NCBI GenBank assembly: GCA_023853785.1 | Contig: JAJIRX010000227.1 | Span: 49,503-113,502, forward strand | Direction of reading: 5' to 3' | Source of the DNA: Psilocybe azurescens | Taxonomy: Eukaryota; Basidiomycota; Agaricomycetes; Agaricales; Agrocybaceae | Length of the DNA stretch: 64,000 nucleotides | The notes under the pieces: model-generated | Told to the model about the DNA's origin: nothing | Database searches by the model: none | What the model saw: the letters and a program-made list of their open reading frames with translations, nothing else | Program-made: the position numbers and the translations under genes | Shown here: positions 23,940 through 34,479 of the stretch, piece by piece | How positions within the stretch are numbered: the first letter of the stretch is position 1 | Layout: every line of letters begins with the position of its first letter

Positions 23940-24973
23940 CAGTGTCATACACATCTTGAGCCCACTTGGGAATTCTCCTATCAAAGAAAGCCAGAAACAC
24001 CATTCCATCACACTGTCCACACTCCAATTACAGGTCTGCAATGGAGCAGAAACTCAACATCAATCCTGTCATATCCTAAAGAACTTTAGAGTTGACCTTC
24101 AGTTGTTCTACAATCACCTGAATAATCCAGAATTTGTGAGTTTCTTTTAATTTTTTTGTGTAATATTTCTCACTCAATTATATTTACAAAGGCCTGCCCA
24201 AGATGAACATTACAAACAGTGGCTTGGACAAAGTCAAAGAGGCGTTGGAGACCCCTGGGACTGACAAAGCATACTTTTTCAAACTCATAAGAATATAATC
24301 ATTAAAGTGTCTTACAAAGTTAAGACTAGGCTATCTGAAGATTACCTGATAAAGACATTTGTCACTATCATCTGTATTTTTAATGACAATCAATGACATT
24401 GGGTTTCTGATTTTATTAGAGTAGATCTAGATCTCTGGAAAAATAATCCAGTTTTCATGTGAAATTTGTTATAAAATGCTCTTCTTTCAATAAACCTGAT
24501 CTGCAACATGACTCCTGTGATAGCCCTGGATGACTTCTATACTTTATGCTTTACATTTTGTGGAATACTCTGTGAGATTATTTTATTTTTGCTCTTTTAT
24601 TTTATTTTTGATATCTACATCAGTTTGGGATGAGAACAGAGCATGTCTTTAAGATCCAAGTTGGTGACTTGTGCATATTTCTAGATCTTGTATTGTTTAA
24701 ATTTTTAAAATGCTTACTCTTTAGAGTTTTGTTAAACCTTCTTGTGAAGTATACATCCATATGACCCAATATAAGGAAAGAGAAAGATTAGTGGTGACAT
24801 GTATTGGCAAGGAAAAATAACTCATCTTGGAAAATAAAAGATGACCTAGACTCTGACGATAAAGAAAGTGAAAAAAAGTTCTCCAGGTGAATCCAACTGT
24901 GAAAACTTTGCTATTATAATTTCTAAATGTCATGAAATTACAGATGGTGGTCATAGTTGAATGGTTTTATACA
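23940..24973. other. No recognisable gene; possible coding relic at 24009-24300
   Basis: A plus-strand reading ends at a donor GTGAGT near 24137 and could resume after TTTACAAAG near 24190, but neither part has a known domain. The remainder is AT-rich. Confidence 0.3.
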
Positions 24974-24975
24974 TA

Positions 24976-26579
24976 CAGTGGCTCAAACAACTGTCCCATT
25001 TTTTGCACCTTTTGTATTAAATTGCTAATAACATAGGAACCCTTCAACTATAAATTCTGAAATTAATATATGTTATAGTTGAACATGTGACCTTTATAAT
25101 TGCCTCTAAGATTATGTGATTTGGATAAAAAATGATTGAGTAATAAAATAGACAAAATAATACAAAAGTGGGACAGTTGTTTGACCCACTATAACAATAA
25201 TAATATCTACTATATAATAAGGAAAATTGCACTATATAAATTGTGAGAAAAATAAAAAAGTCATGTGACACTATTTATAAAAGTTTGTCATGTTGAATTC
25301 AAGTTTAACAATCTTTTTTTCTTTTCACCACTACATTTATCTTTCCATTACCACATCAAGTCCTCTCAGCACTCCTCTATCATTTCTCTTCTTGAAGAAG
25401 GCTTTTCTGTTTGTCAAATAGAGTTCAAAACTGGTTTTGGGAAGTCTACTATAGAAAGGATCAAGAAAGAGATCAATTCTGACAAGAAAAACAACAAAGG
25501 TGGACATCCTTCTAAACTCACCCCAACAGATAAACAAGCAATTGTACGCCAAATCACTACTGGAAAACTGGACAATACTGTCCAGGCTACCCACTATATC
25601 AACAATGCTATCACCTCTTCTGTTTCTCTCTAAATAGTCAGAAATTCCCTCAAGAAAAACAATTTGTGCTCTGTTGTCAAATCAGAGCGACCTCTTCTTA
25701 AAGCTATTCATCGTCTAAAGTGCCTCAAATTTGCTCAGACCCATGCAAACTGGACTGTAGAGGACTGGAAAAGGATACTCTGGTCAGATGAAACAAAAAT
25801 CAACAGGATTGGCTCAGATGGCAAGGTGTACACCTGGAAACCTAGGAGTGAATCAATCTCTGATAGGACAACCACACCAACTGTCAAGCATGGAGGAGGG
25901 AATAATCTCATGGTATGGGGTATATGGGCTGGAATGGGGTGGGGACACTTGTGGAGGTTGAGGAAAGATGAATGCAGTGCAATACTGTGAGATTTTGGTG
26001 CATGGGCTGGATGAAAGCTTTGAAAACTTGGAGATGACAGGAGGGAGAGAGGATTTTTCAGCAGGATAACAACCCCAAACACACCTCCAACAGGGCCAGT
26101 CAGTGGTTTTGGATAACAACATTGAAGTTATGCAATGGCCTCTTCAATCCCCTGACATCAACCCCATTGAACACTTGTGGGTGCACCTCAAAAGGCAGAT
26201 GAATGCCTATGAAATACCACCCAAAGGAGTATTTGAATTGTGGGAGAGACTGGCTGCAGAATGGAACAAAATCCCCTCAGAAACATGCCAAAATCTCATA
26301 GAAAGCATGCCAAGGAGAATGGAGGCTGTTATCAAGGCAAAAGGTGGTCATACTAAGTATTAAATAGAGGGTCAAACAACTGTCCCACTTTTGTATTATT
26401 TTGTCTATTTTATTGCTCAATCATTTTTATCTAAATCACATAATCTTGGATGCAATTATGAAGGTCACATGTTCAACTATAACATATATTAATTTCAGAT
26501 TTTTTAGTTGAAGGGTTCCCATGTTATTAGCAATTTAATACAAAAGTTGCAAAAAGTGGGACAGTTGTTTGAGCCACTG
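24976..26579 (+). mobile_element. Tc1/mariner element, family B, complete ends, TA target duplication
   Basis: 1604 bp, flanked on both sides by TA (24974-24975, 26580-26581). Ends are CAGTGGCTCAAACAACTGTC / GACAGTTGTTTGAGCCACTG. The inverted repeats extend about 215 bp (24976-25193 and 26364-26579). Each is again bounded on its inner side by an inverted copy of the terminal motif (..GGGACAGTTGTTTGACCCACT at about 25170-25193 and its mirror at 26370). The transposase relic fills the centre. A half-arm of the same family is at 41676-41797. Confidence 0.88.
25265..26363 (+). pseudogene. Tc1/mariner transposase of family B, disabled
   Basis: DDE-type transposase with an N-terminal helix-turn-helix (LLEEGFSVCQIEFKTGFGKS, GGHPSKLTPTDKQAIVRQI). 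The first catalytic aspartate is in WSDETKINRIGSDGKVYTW (about 25780), the second in a QQDNNPKHTSNRA block near 26070, and the third acidic residue in SPDINPIEHLWVHLKRQM (about 26150). It ends MEAVIKAKGGHTKY with TAA at 26361-26363. A stop after SSVSL (25631-25633) and frame changes near 25985 and 26100 break it. About 330 codons in total, normal for Tc1. Better preserved than the family A copy. Confidence 0.88.
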
Positions 26580-26619
26580 TATTATGATGTCAAGGAGATC
26601 AAGGAAAGCCTGATTAAAA

Positions 26620-27374
26620 TCTTGTACATTCCTTTCTATTATGTTTAAATTCCTATTTCTATTTTTTTTAAATTGCATTTCTTTAGAGAACTCTGGAACA
26701 TCAGTCATCTTGAAAAAATACAGAGTAATCATCAATAGGTTATTTTCCCTGATAAGATTGTGGGTGTATAGTCTCACCATTTTTATGTTTTTATTTTTAT
26801 TTTTATGTTTATTTTTATTTTATAATTTGAATCAATGCTCACCATCTGGAATGAAAGACATATTTTATCCTAAAGTATTTCAAGATACAACAGCATCTAT
26901 GTTGCTTATAGATTTGGATGATTACTTTATATGACAGAGAATATTGATTTGGAGAAAAAACAAGACTGAACTTGAAGTAAGTCTGAGATTTTATTTGAAA
27001 GCAGTTCTCATGTTTGCTGTACAGAAATATAGAAGTCTTTATCATGAAGGTTGAATGAAAAGGCAGTGTATGACCCTTCAGACACTTTGTGCAAACTCAG
27101 ATAGTGTGGACCTTGTAATAGGTGGTTTCACTCATGCTGTGTGGAAGGCAAGAAAGATTTGGACTTGGACGAAGATGATGAACAGTATTATCTTCTGGAA
27201 AATAGTAGAGACTTATTTTCCAGATTGATTTCTTACCCAGTGAGGAGAATTTCAAGGACACATGACATGCCACTCAGCCTGGAAAAGATTCAGATGCACC
27301 TGATTGAAAAGTGGAGACTTCTAAAGAGTGGTGTTTATGATTGAGAAGAATTGATTGATGATGTTAAAGAGTGT
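26620..27374 (+). pseudogene. Unrecognised coding relic, split by the KDZ derivative, continuing at 30125-30230
   Basis: Plus-strand readings such as 27141-27344 (..DLDLDEDDEQYYLLENSRDL..) and the following LIDDVKECDL have coding character but no domain I recognise. At the 8-bp duplication GATCTGTT the frame joins directly to the sequence after the element: ECDLF continues as GGEIDEDEWKNTIERSL at 30125 onward. This shows the element landed inside a coding sequence. Stops upstream suggest it was, or became, non-functional. Confidence 0.35.
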
Positions 27375-27716
27375 GATCTGTTGTGTACTTTACAGTGCCC
27401 CCATATTCCGTTGGACTCCAATGGACTTTCACCGGACCCAGCCAATTCCAATGGACAGTCCATTGGACTTGACAAAATTCCGGTACCAGTCCAGTCAGAG
27501 TCCGGCCAAATTCAGTCAAAGTCTGGTCAAGTCACTTCAAGACAAAAAACAGGTGGACTGGCCGGACTGTCCAGTCCGTTGGACTTCTGTTGGACTTCCA
27601 CCGGACTTCCACCGGACTCTCAGCACTTAATTAGACCAGATCCAAGAGTGCTCTGTCCAGTGGATATCCAGTGGATGTCCAGTGGATGTCCAGTGGACTG
27701 TCACTGGTTTAATTGC

Positions 27717-27800
27717 AGACTTGGGAGGGGAGTTAGGGACAGTAGCAGTGTTCTTGGAAGCTTTGGGAGCCATATTAAGGAAGCTAGGTCACTAGGATAA
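27717..27800 (-). pseudogene. Leftover 5' end of the KDZ accessory gene
   Basis: About 80 bp nearly identical to 60276-60355, including the start region of the accessory gene on the minus strand (the ATG itself is altered to ATG within GGCTCCCAAAGC..). It is preceded directly by the left subterminal array. The junction shares CTT with both parental sequences (GCAGACTT and GAGTCTTGG in the full-length copy), the mark of an internal deletion. Confidence 0.8.
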
Positions 27801-27879
27801 TACTTCAATCTTATCTTTAATTCATGTAACAATGTAATATAATATATTGAAAACTATATACTACATTATTATCTGACTT

Positions 27880-28130
27880 GTGTACTTTACCTCCACCCAG
27901 GAACTCCATGTGGAGTCCACTGACTCCATACAAAGTGGTGGACTCCACATGGACTCCATCTGGAACATATGCAAATGTCCCAAAATTATCTTTGGTAGGT
28001 GGAGTTCAGATGGACTCCAGGTGGACTCCAGGTAGTGTCCAGGTGGAGTTCAATTAGACACCATCTGGAGTCCATCTGGACTCCAGTTGGAGTTCCCAAC
28101 TTTAACTTCATGGAATAGAATTCAATTGGA
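27880..28130. repeat. Second KDZ-type terminus with TGGACTCCA-type subterminal array
   Basis: Starts TGTACTTTACCTCCACCCAG and continues with GGACTCCATGTGGAGTCC-like units. This is the start sequence of the subfamily found at 34076, not of the surrounding element, so it is either an insertion or an older component. Confidence 0.6.
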
Positions 28131-28439
28131 TTCCAACTGAAATATATTAATGTTTCAATCTTAATGTAAATTCATATAAGTGTAATATAATATATTAACA
28201 ACTATCTATTACATTGTTACATACTGCGAGATCCATCATTAAAAAATTAAAAAACAAAAACAAAAACATAAATTTAAAAAGAAAAATGGGGATGGAGGTA
28301 CATACCTGGGTCAGATGAACAAATAAATATATAAATGTAAAAGAAAAAGAAGAAAAAAACACGAAAAAAACATGAAAAAAAAGGGGAAAACCTTAAAAAA
28401 AAGGGGGCAGGAGGGTCATCGTCATGGGGTGCATCGTGT

Positions 28440-29480
28440 CAGGTGTACGTGGCCATATGGCAGTGTCGTCCTACACCCCGCTGTGTCCGTCGTCATTGTC
28501 TTCGCCTCGCCGTCTCACCCTCGCTGTCCCACCCTCGCTGTCTTGCCCTCGCCCCACCCCCGCCGTCTCTCACCCTCACCCTCGCCCCGCCTCTGCCGTC
28601 TTGCCCTCACCCCCGCCGTCTTGCCCTCACCCCCACCATCTTGCCCCCGCCGTCTTGCCGCCCCTCGCCCTGCCCCTGCCGTCTTCGCCCTCACCCCCAC
28701 CGTCTTCGCCCTCACCCCCGCTGTCTCGCCCCCGCTGTCTCGCCCCCTGCCCCTGCTGTCTTGCCCCCCTTGCCCTGCCCCCGCTGTCTTGCCCTCATCC
28801 TCGCCCTCGCCGCCGCCCGTCTCGCCCCCCTTTTGCCCTGCCCCCCGCTGTCTCGCCTCATCCTCACCCTCGCCCCCGCTGTCTCGCCCACTGTCTCATC
28901 CTCGCCCCTGCCGTCTCGTCCTCACCCCGCTGTCTCACCCTCACCCCGCTGTCTCGCCCCCGTTGTCTCGCCCCCGTTGTCTCGCCCCCCCTTGCCCCTG
29001 CCCCCGCTGTCTTGCCCTCATCCTCGCCCTCACCCCCGCTGTCTCGCCCCCCCGCTGTCTCGTCCCTCGCCCCTGCCGTCTTCGTCCCTCACCCCCGCCG
29101 TCTCACCCTCGCTCCCACCGTCTCGCCTTACCCTCGCTGTCTCGCCCTCGCCCTCGCCTCACCGTCTTGCCCTCACCGTCTTGCCTCACCGTCTTGCCCC
29201 TGCTGTCTTGCCCCTGCCATCTCGCCCCTCGCCCTCACCCTCACCCCTCGCCCTCACCGTCTCACCCCGCTGTCTCGCACCACCCTTGCTGTGCCCGTCG
29301 CTGTCGCTGTCTCGCCACACCGTCTTCGCCCCCACCCCTCGCTGTCGCTGTCGCCGTCTCGCTGTCGCCCTTGCCGTCGCTGTCGTCTGCGTTCTCATCA
29401 CCGCGGTACTCCTTGTCCGGCGTCCGTGTTGTCGTTATCGTTGCCACAGTCGTGGTCGTGGTCGTGGTCGTCATGGTCAT
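28440..29480. repeat. CpG-rich, C-rich minisatellite
   Basis: About 1 kb of degenerate repeats of CGTCTTGCCCTCACCCCCGC / TGTCTCGCCC type, strand-asymmetric (pyrimidine-rich on plus). It is open in several frames, so the 388-561 codon ORFs here (28372-30109) are proline/serine/cysteine-rich by composition and not convincing proteins. It is one of only two CpG-rich stretches in the transposon part of the window, and it lies at the same relative position as the array at 60590-61640. Confidence 0.8.
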
Positions 29481-29690
29481 GTTTGTCCTCCATCACGTCG
29501 GGTTGGCTTTCACCTGGCTCCGACCGACGAGGCGGTAGTGGTGGTGGAAGGAAAAGTGGGGCCGGAATCAACAACGGACCGACGTGGCATCAACATGTCA
29601 CGCGCGGCGTTGTTGTTTGGCCGGTGCCGAGCAGTGCCAAGAATTTCTGCCGCATCGCTATCTATTTAACTAATTTTTTGCTTTCCATAA

Positions 29691-29765
29691 GCCTTTGTAG
29701 CTCAGTTGGTTTATCCTGCTTGTGTTCGGCATTCTCCGATGCCCGAGTTCAATTCTTGTTTGTGT
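29691..29765 (+). repeat. tRNA-like module d
   Basis: TTTGTAGCTCAGTTGGTTTA fits a tRNA D-arm/A-box and GAGTTCAATTC a T-arm/B-box, about 45 bp apart. The anticodon arm is not clear and the acceptor stem does not pair well. It lies between the minisatellite and the right subterminal array of the 27383-30116 element, in the orientation opposite to the other modules. Confidence 0.5.
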
Positions 29766-30418
29766 CTTTTTTCTATACTATTATAAATTATAATAAAAGG
29801 ACATCCGTTGGACTTCCATTGGAATTCCATTGGACTTGTCCGCTGGAATTCCAATGGTCATGTCCGGTGGGATTCGATGGACTTCCATTGGACTTCTGTT
29901 GGTCCTTTGACTGCTGGTTTGGCATTATTCCAGTGGACAGTCCACCCGGACAGTGCATTGGACTTGTAGTCCGTCGGACATTCACTGGAATCTCACTGGA
30001 ATCTCACCGTAAAATTTCAGCTGTCCTAGACCAGAAAAATTGTCATTCTGAATATAGAAAGTCCGACGGAGTCCGACCGGAGTCCGACCAAAAAATGGGG
30101 GCTGTGTAAAGACCTCGATCTGTTTGGAGGGGAGATAGATGAAGATGAGTGGAAGAACACTATAGAAAGGTCATTGAAGATGATAGGAGATTGGAAATGG
30201 ATGAGGTGTCCCTGCCACCTAAGTAGTTACATATGATGCTTGTTGGTTTAAATTTTTGAACAGTCTTGATATGAGAAATACTTTGTTAGCCAATTATTTG
30301 AAGTAAACTGGATACAAAGGGAATGTTATAGGAAAGAAAGTGGGAAACAAGGATCAGTGAGGCAGTGAGATAGAAGCAATGAGTTGGAGTATGGTACATG
30401 GGACACATGAGTGGAGTG

Positions 30419-30668
30419 TGTTAGAATTGCCTTTTTAATCTCAGACTGATGGGATCACATGACACACACATATGTAGCTGTAGAACATTGCCTGAACTCC
30501 TTAGTTACTCATTTTGGACTTCAGGCAAGTAGCTAGCTTAATTCTGTCTCAATACACTCAGTTACTCACTTCAGACTTCAGGCTCTCATAGTCATTCTGT
30601 CTGATATATTGTGACCACAAAACTTGGACCACAGGTGTCTTACATTTCCAAACTCACCACCTTTAACA
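30419..30668 (+). mobile_element. Solo LTR, Copia-like family 2, with TSD GAGTG
   Basis: 250 bp starting TGTTAGAATTGCC and ending CCTTTAACA, with perfect GAGTG repeats (30414-30418 and 30669-30673). The block GTTACTCA.TT.GGACTTCAGGCAAGTAG is shared with the LTR of the Copia copy at 44109-44479, which identifies the family and orientation. Confidence 0.85.
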
Positions 30669-30673
30669 GAGTG

Positions 30674-32686
30674 GTGGTGCAGGCAACAGTACATTGGAAA
30701 CATGAGCAGAATGGCTGTGTAGCAGATCTATAGATTGGAAATCACATCTGCCATGGTCGCAGTGATTGAATTGTCAAAGTAGAAAATGTGGATAATTTGG
30801 TAGAGGTATTGATGGGATAAATACAGAAGGTGCAACACCCTTTAAATTGTGTTTTGGTGTCTCACCATGAATATAAGGTGTCCTAGTTGTATTGAGCAAT
30901 AAATAAAAGCAAACAACTCACTTGAAAAGCTTCCACCATCATTTCTCATATCTAGCTGATTCTTATATTTTCCATGGCCTTGTTCTTGTCAAACTCACAC
31001 ACATCTGGTAAGTACATTATCATTTACTTATAAATTCAACCATTGAGTTAAATCATCCAAGCATCATATCTTGGATTTTATTGTGATTCAATACAAGTAC
31101 TGAAAACTGAATGGGATCAGTTTAAACTTGGAACCTTGTGCTGAACTGGATCACAATTCTTCAAACACTTCTGGACAGGAAAACAATGTTTCTATTCAGT
31201 GACAGCTATTTTGATGTCCCAAGTACATTGAATTTTTTTTTTTCATTTTAATAGTCTACATTTAAAAATATGGAAAATTAACCAATAAAATTCTGCTATA
31301 CCCTGCTTCCATTGAAATCCCAATGTACAGTGATACTATTCAAGATCTTTTATGACTAGATAGAGAAAAACAACTTAAAGGAGTGCAGCTTTGGACAGGA
31401 ACATTTGCACAACAAATACTAACTGGAAGGAATATAGTGGACATACTGGTGAAGTACCTTCAGACAAGATCAAGGAAAACTATAAACAAGTGGTGTTTCC
31501 TCTTTTTACCTGTACCCTGGCACAAAAACCCAGAGAACCTGAGCAGAATTGGAAAACTCGACTTGCATTCACTGATTCCCAGCAAATTTTGACAACTGAA
31601 TTGTATGTTCAAAATAGATGGTGAGAACTGGTTGACAGCATTAGTACCATTGCCAACTGTGGCTATGACACATTTTGACCATTTTCTTTGTGGTCAAATC
31701 ATACTATATTTTTTTTGGGCAAAAGGTAAAATTTATATAAATAATTTGGGTGATTGATTTTGCTAACTTATTTGATGTTATGGTTTTGGTGTTGAGGAGA
31801 AGATGGAGAAGATGATCTCGGAATGTGAGAATTTGTGTGTGTGGATATCTGAGAGGCCCAGCATTATGGTAGTGCTGCTGCATTGTCTTCACACCATTCC
31901 TTGTGTTCTCTCACATGTCACAGCAGGGTACAAGTGGTGTCTCATTATTGGATTTTGGATATAGATGGACCTCTGTGAATTGTGATAGACAATGTGTTTA
32001 TGAAGAATGTTCAGATGGATGATAAACAGATAAAAGAATTCATGGGAAAGATTATGCCTGATATGAATGTTTGGGTGGAATGGTGTGAGGAACTTGAGAG
32101 TGAACTGACGGGGAGAGAATTGGAGATTATAGAAATATTGAAACCTGCATTGTGCAAGATAAAGTATAATTTGATATATCATTATTATTAATGACCTATA
32201 CATTATTGTAAAATCATAGTATAAGGAAAGAAGGAGTTTAGAAATTTATAGTAGATTGATATGATGCTTATGAGATTGACATTGGAACATAGAAGGATTG
32301 AAAAGATGTTGGCAATGTGGAAGTATTTTGGGAACTGTGGTAGTCTGACATCACCAATTTTCATCAATTTTCATTGTTTGCTCAATCCCGCTTTCAGAAA
32401 CCACATGGTATTGTGGATTGAAATGATTTCTGTCAAACACATTGTATCAATAGAATCACTATCACAACTCTTACAATGCAATCACCATACCTCTATCTGG
32501 ATTTTTTTACTACACATAACACCCCAATGTTGATCAATAATAACTCATCAAAAAACAATGGTGCTTCACAAGGATCAGCAATCAATGACAGTGTGCAGCA
32601 CAGGCTGGCTCTGTATATATTGCAGCTAGAGAAACATGACAAGAATAAAAAATAGGAAAGGAAGGAGCAGGTGAAGAAGAAGTGGG
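30674..32686. other. 2 kb, no recognisable gene
   Basis: Short ORFs only (for example 31383-31592 and 31982-32191 on plus), none with a domain. AT-rich with low CpG. Probably old transposon DNA; the stretch 32560-32690 leads into the charged repeat. Confidence 0.35.
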
Positions 32687-32689
32687 CTA

Positions 32690-33620
32690 AGATGGAGGTA
32701 GGGAGGAAGAGAGAAGGATTGAAAGCAGCAGCAGAAGAAAAAGTGGAGATGGAGTCATTGCAGAAGTGAGAGAGAAAAGAGAAGGAGGAGCAGGAGCAGG
32801 AGCAGGTGAGGAAGGAGAAGAAAGAGCAAGTGGGAAAAAAAAAAAAAGAGGAGCAAGAGGAGTGACAGCATGAGAAGAAGAAAAAAGAAGGAGTGGGATG
32901 TCAAGTAGAAGGAGGAGCAGGACATAAAAGAGAAGAAGGAGAAGGAGAAGAAACAAGAGCAAGAGCAAGAAAGGAAGGAGCAGAAAACACATGAGGCAAA
33001 GGAGAAAGAGGAGGAGGAGAAGGAGTAGGCAAGAAAAGAGGAGGAGGAAAAAGACCAGGCAAGAAAGGAGCAGGCAAGAAAGAAACAGGCAAGGAAGGAG
33101 CAGGAGTAGGCAAGGAGAGAGGCAAGGAAAGAGCAGGCAAGAAAGGAGCAGACAAGAAAGAAGCAGGCAAGAAAGAAGCAGGCAAGGAAAGAGGAGCTGA
33201 AAAAGGAGCAGGCAAGAAAGGAGCAGGCAAAAAAAAACAGGCAAGGAAAGAGCAGAAGCAGGCAAGGAGAGAGGCAAGGAAAGAGCAGGCAAGGAAGGAG
33301 CAGACAAGGAAGGAGCAGACAAGGAAGAAGCAGGCAAGGAGAGAGCAGATGAAAAAGAAGACAAGGAAGGAGCAGAAAAGGAAGAAGCAGGCAAAAAAGG
33401 AGCAGGAGCAGACAAAGAAGAAGCAGGAGAAGGAGCAGACAAGAAAGGAGCAGGAGGCAAAAAAAAAGTGTGTGGGACACAGACTAAGAAGCAGACAGTG
33501 AGAGAGAAAAGTCACAGGATGGGCAAGAAAAGGAGGCAAACAAAACCCAGGAAAAGGAGAAGGAGAGGCAAGTCTCATGTAAAGGTGGCTGAGAAGGGGT
33601 GGCAAATATGACAGTGGGTT
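32690..33620 (+). repeat. GCAGGCAAGAAAGGA 15-bp-type purine-rich tandem repeat, possibly coding
   Basis: Units of the form GCAGGCAAGAAAGGA repeat degenerately over about 900 bp. On plus they read as K/R/E/Q-rich strings (QERSRQERNRQ, KEGADKEEAGKE), suitable for a charged coiled coil; on minus they give the serine/leucine-rich ORFs of 241-298 codons, which I consider artefacts. The reading frame is interrupted several times, so if it was a gene it is decayed. Confidence 0.6.
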
Positions 33621-33636
33621 CAGGAACAACAACAAG

Positions 33637-33960
33637 GTGCAGGAGGGACAAGTGGCTATAGAAGGTAGAAAGGCAGAGAAAAGGATGAGAATTGTGTATA
33701 CTGATGAAAAGGATGAAAGTATAGGTGAGAACAATGTTTTAGAGCAGCAAAAGAAAAAGTTGGGAAGAGTAAGTGTCATTTTCTGTAAGGGGTACAAAGA
33801 GGGAGAAACTGAATATACTTGTCAGAAAAATAACAAATATTTGCAGTCAGATGAGGGAGGAAAAAAGAGAAAAAAAAGGGGGAGAGAGGAAGGAAAGGAT
33901 AAGTCCCCTACCTTTGAAAAGGCAAAGGAGAATTTGTGGTACATGTTTTGTTGGCAATAA
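33637..33960 (+). pseudogene. Small charged ORF after the purine repeat
   Basis: 107 codons (..RMRIVYTDEKDESIGENNVLEQQKKKLGRV..), lysine/glutamate-rich, no recognised domain. It may be the distal part of the same decayed gene as the preceding repeat. It ends about 115 bp before the next KDZ-type terminus. Confidence 0.25.
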
Positions 33961-34479
33961 TATTGATTGTGAAAATTTAATAATATATTGATAGGGAAAC
34001 TATCATTGAAAATGGACATGGGGATATGTGATTAGTGCAATAGCAGCAAGACAGTGGCATTGTGTTGGACAAAAGTGTACTTTACACCCATCCAGGAACT
34101 CCATATGGAATCCACTATAAAAGTGGTGGACTCCACATGAAGTTCATTTAGCACATAGGGAAGTTACATTGTAGCAAGTGACTCGGTCCATAGAACGCAC
34201 ACAATGTATACGAGTCACTCGGTGCCAATGAATTCTATGGAAGCTGGCTGTAATTAGTATGATAGATATAATATACAATGTAGTGATTGAGTAAGTACTG
34301 TGAATTCACATGTATAAGCACAGTGTTACCCAAATTCAGCTGCAGCCGCTCATATTTTAAGGTCGGCCCGAGAATATCGGCCACATGCTGACTGAAATGG
34401 TGCTGAGTATTGCATTGGGACATTTATAAAATTGAGTAGTGCAAATAAATGGTTAAACAAATATATCACAAATGAATAT

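Larger units (their letters stand above)
27383..30116. mobile_element. Internally deleted KDZ-family element, 2.7 kb, TSD GATCTGTT
   Basis: Begins GTGTACTTTACAGTGCCCCC and ends GGGGGCTGTGTAAAGACCTC, with perfect 8-bp repeats GATCTGTT at 27375-27382 and 30117-30124. Its first ~340 bp and last ~310 bp are nearly identical to the ends of the complete element at 54841-62635. At 27717-27720 the left subterminal part jumps to the 5' end of the accessory gene (equivalent to about 60276-60355). The remainder holds another KDZ-type start near 27880, a CpG-rich minisatellite (28440-29480) and a tRNA-like module. It encodes no transposase and would need one in trans. Confidence 0.88.

Noticed and set aside
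29691..29765. Functional tRNA gene
   Set aside because: A- and B-box-like motifs are present, but acceptor and anticodon stems do not pair convincingly; listed only as a tRNA-like module.
28372..30109. ORFs of 388, 408 and 561 codons rich in Pro, Ser and Cys
   Set aside because: They are open in three frames at once over a C-rich minisatellite and have no domain; the length comes from composition.
32687..33797. Minus-strand Ser/Leu/Cys-rich ORFs of 241-298 codons
   Set aside because: They are the antisense of a purine-rich tandem repeat; the plus strand gives a more plausible charged sequence, itself broken.
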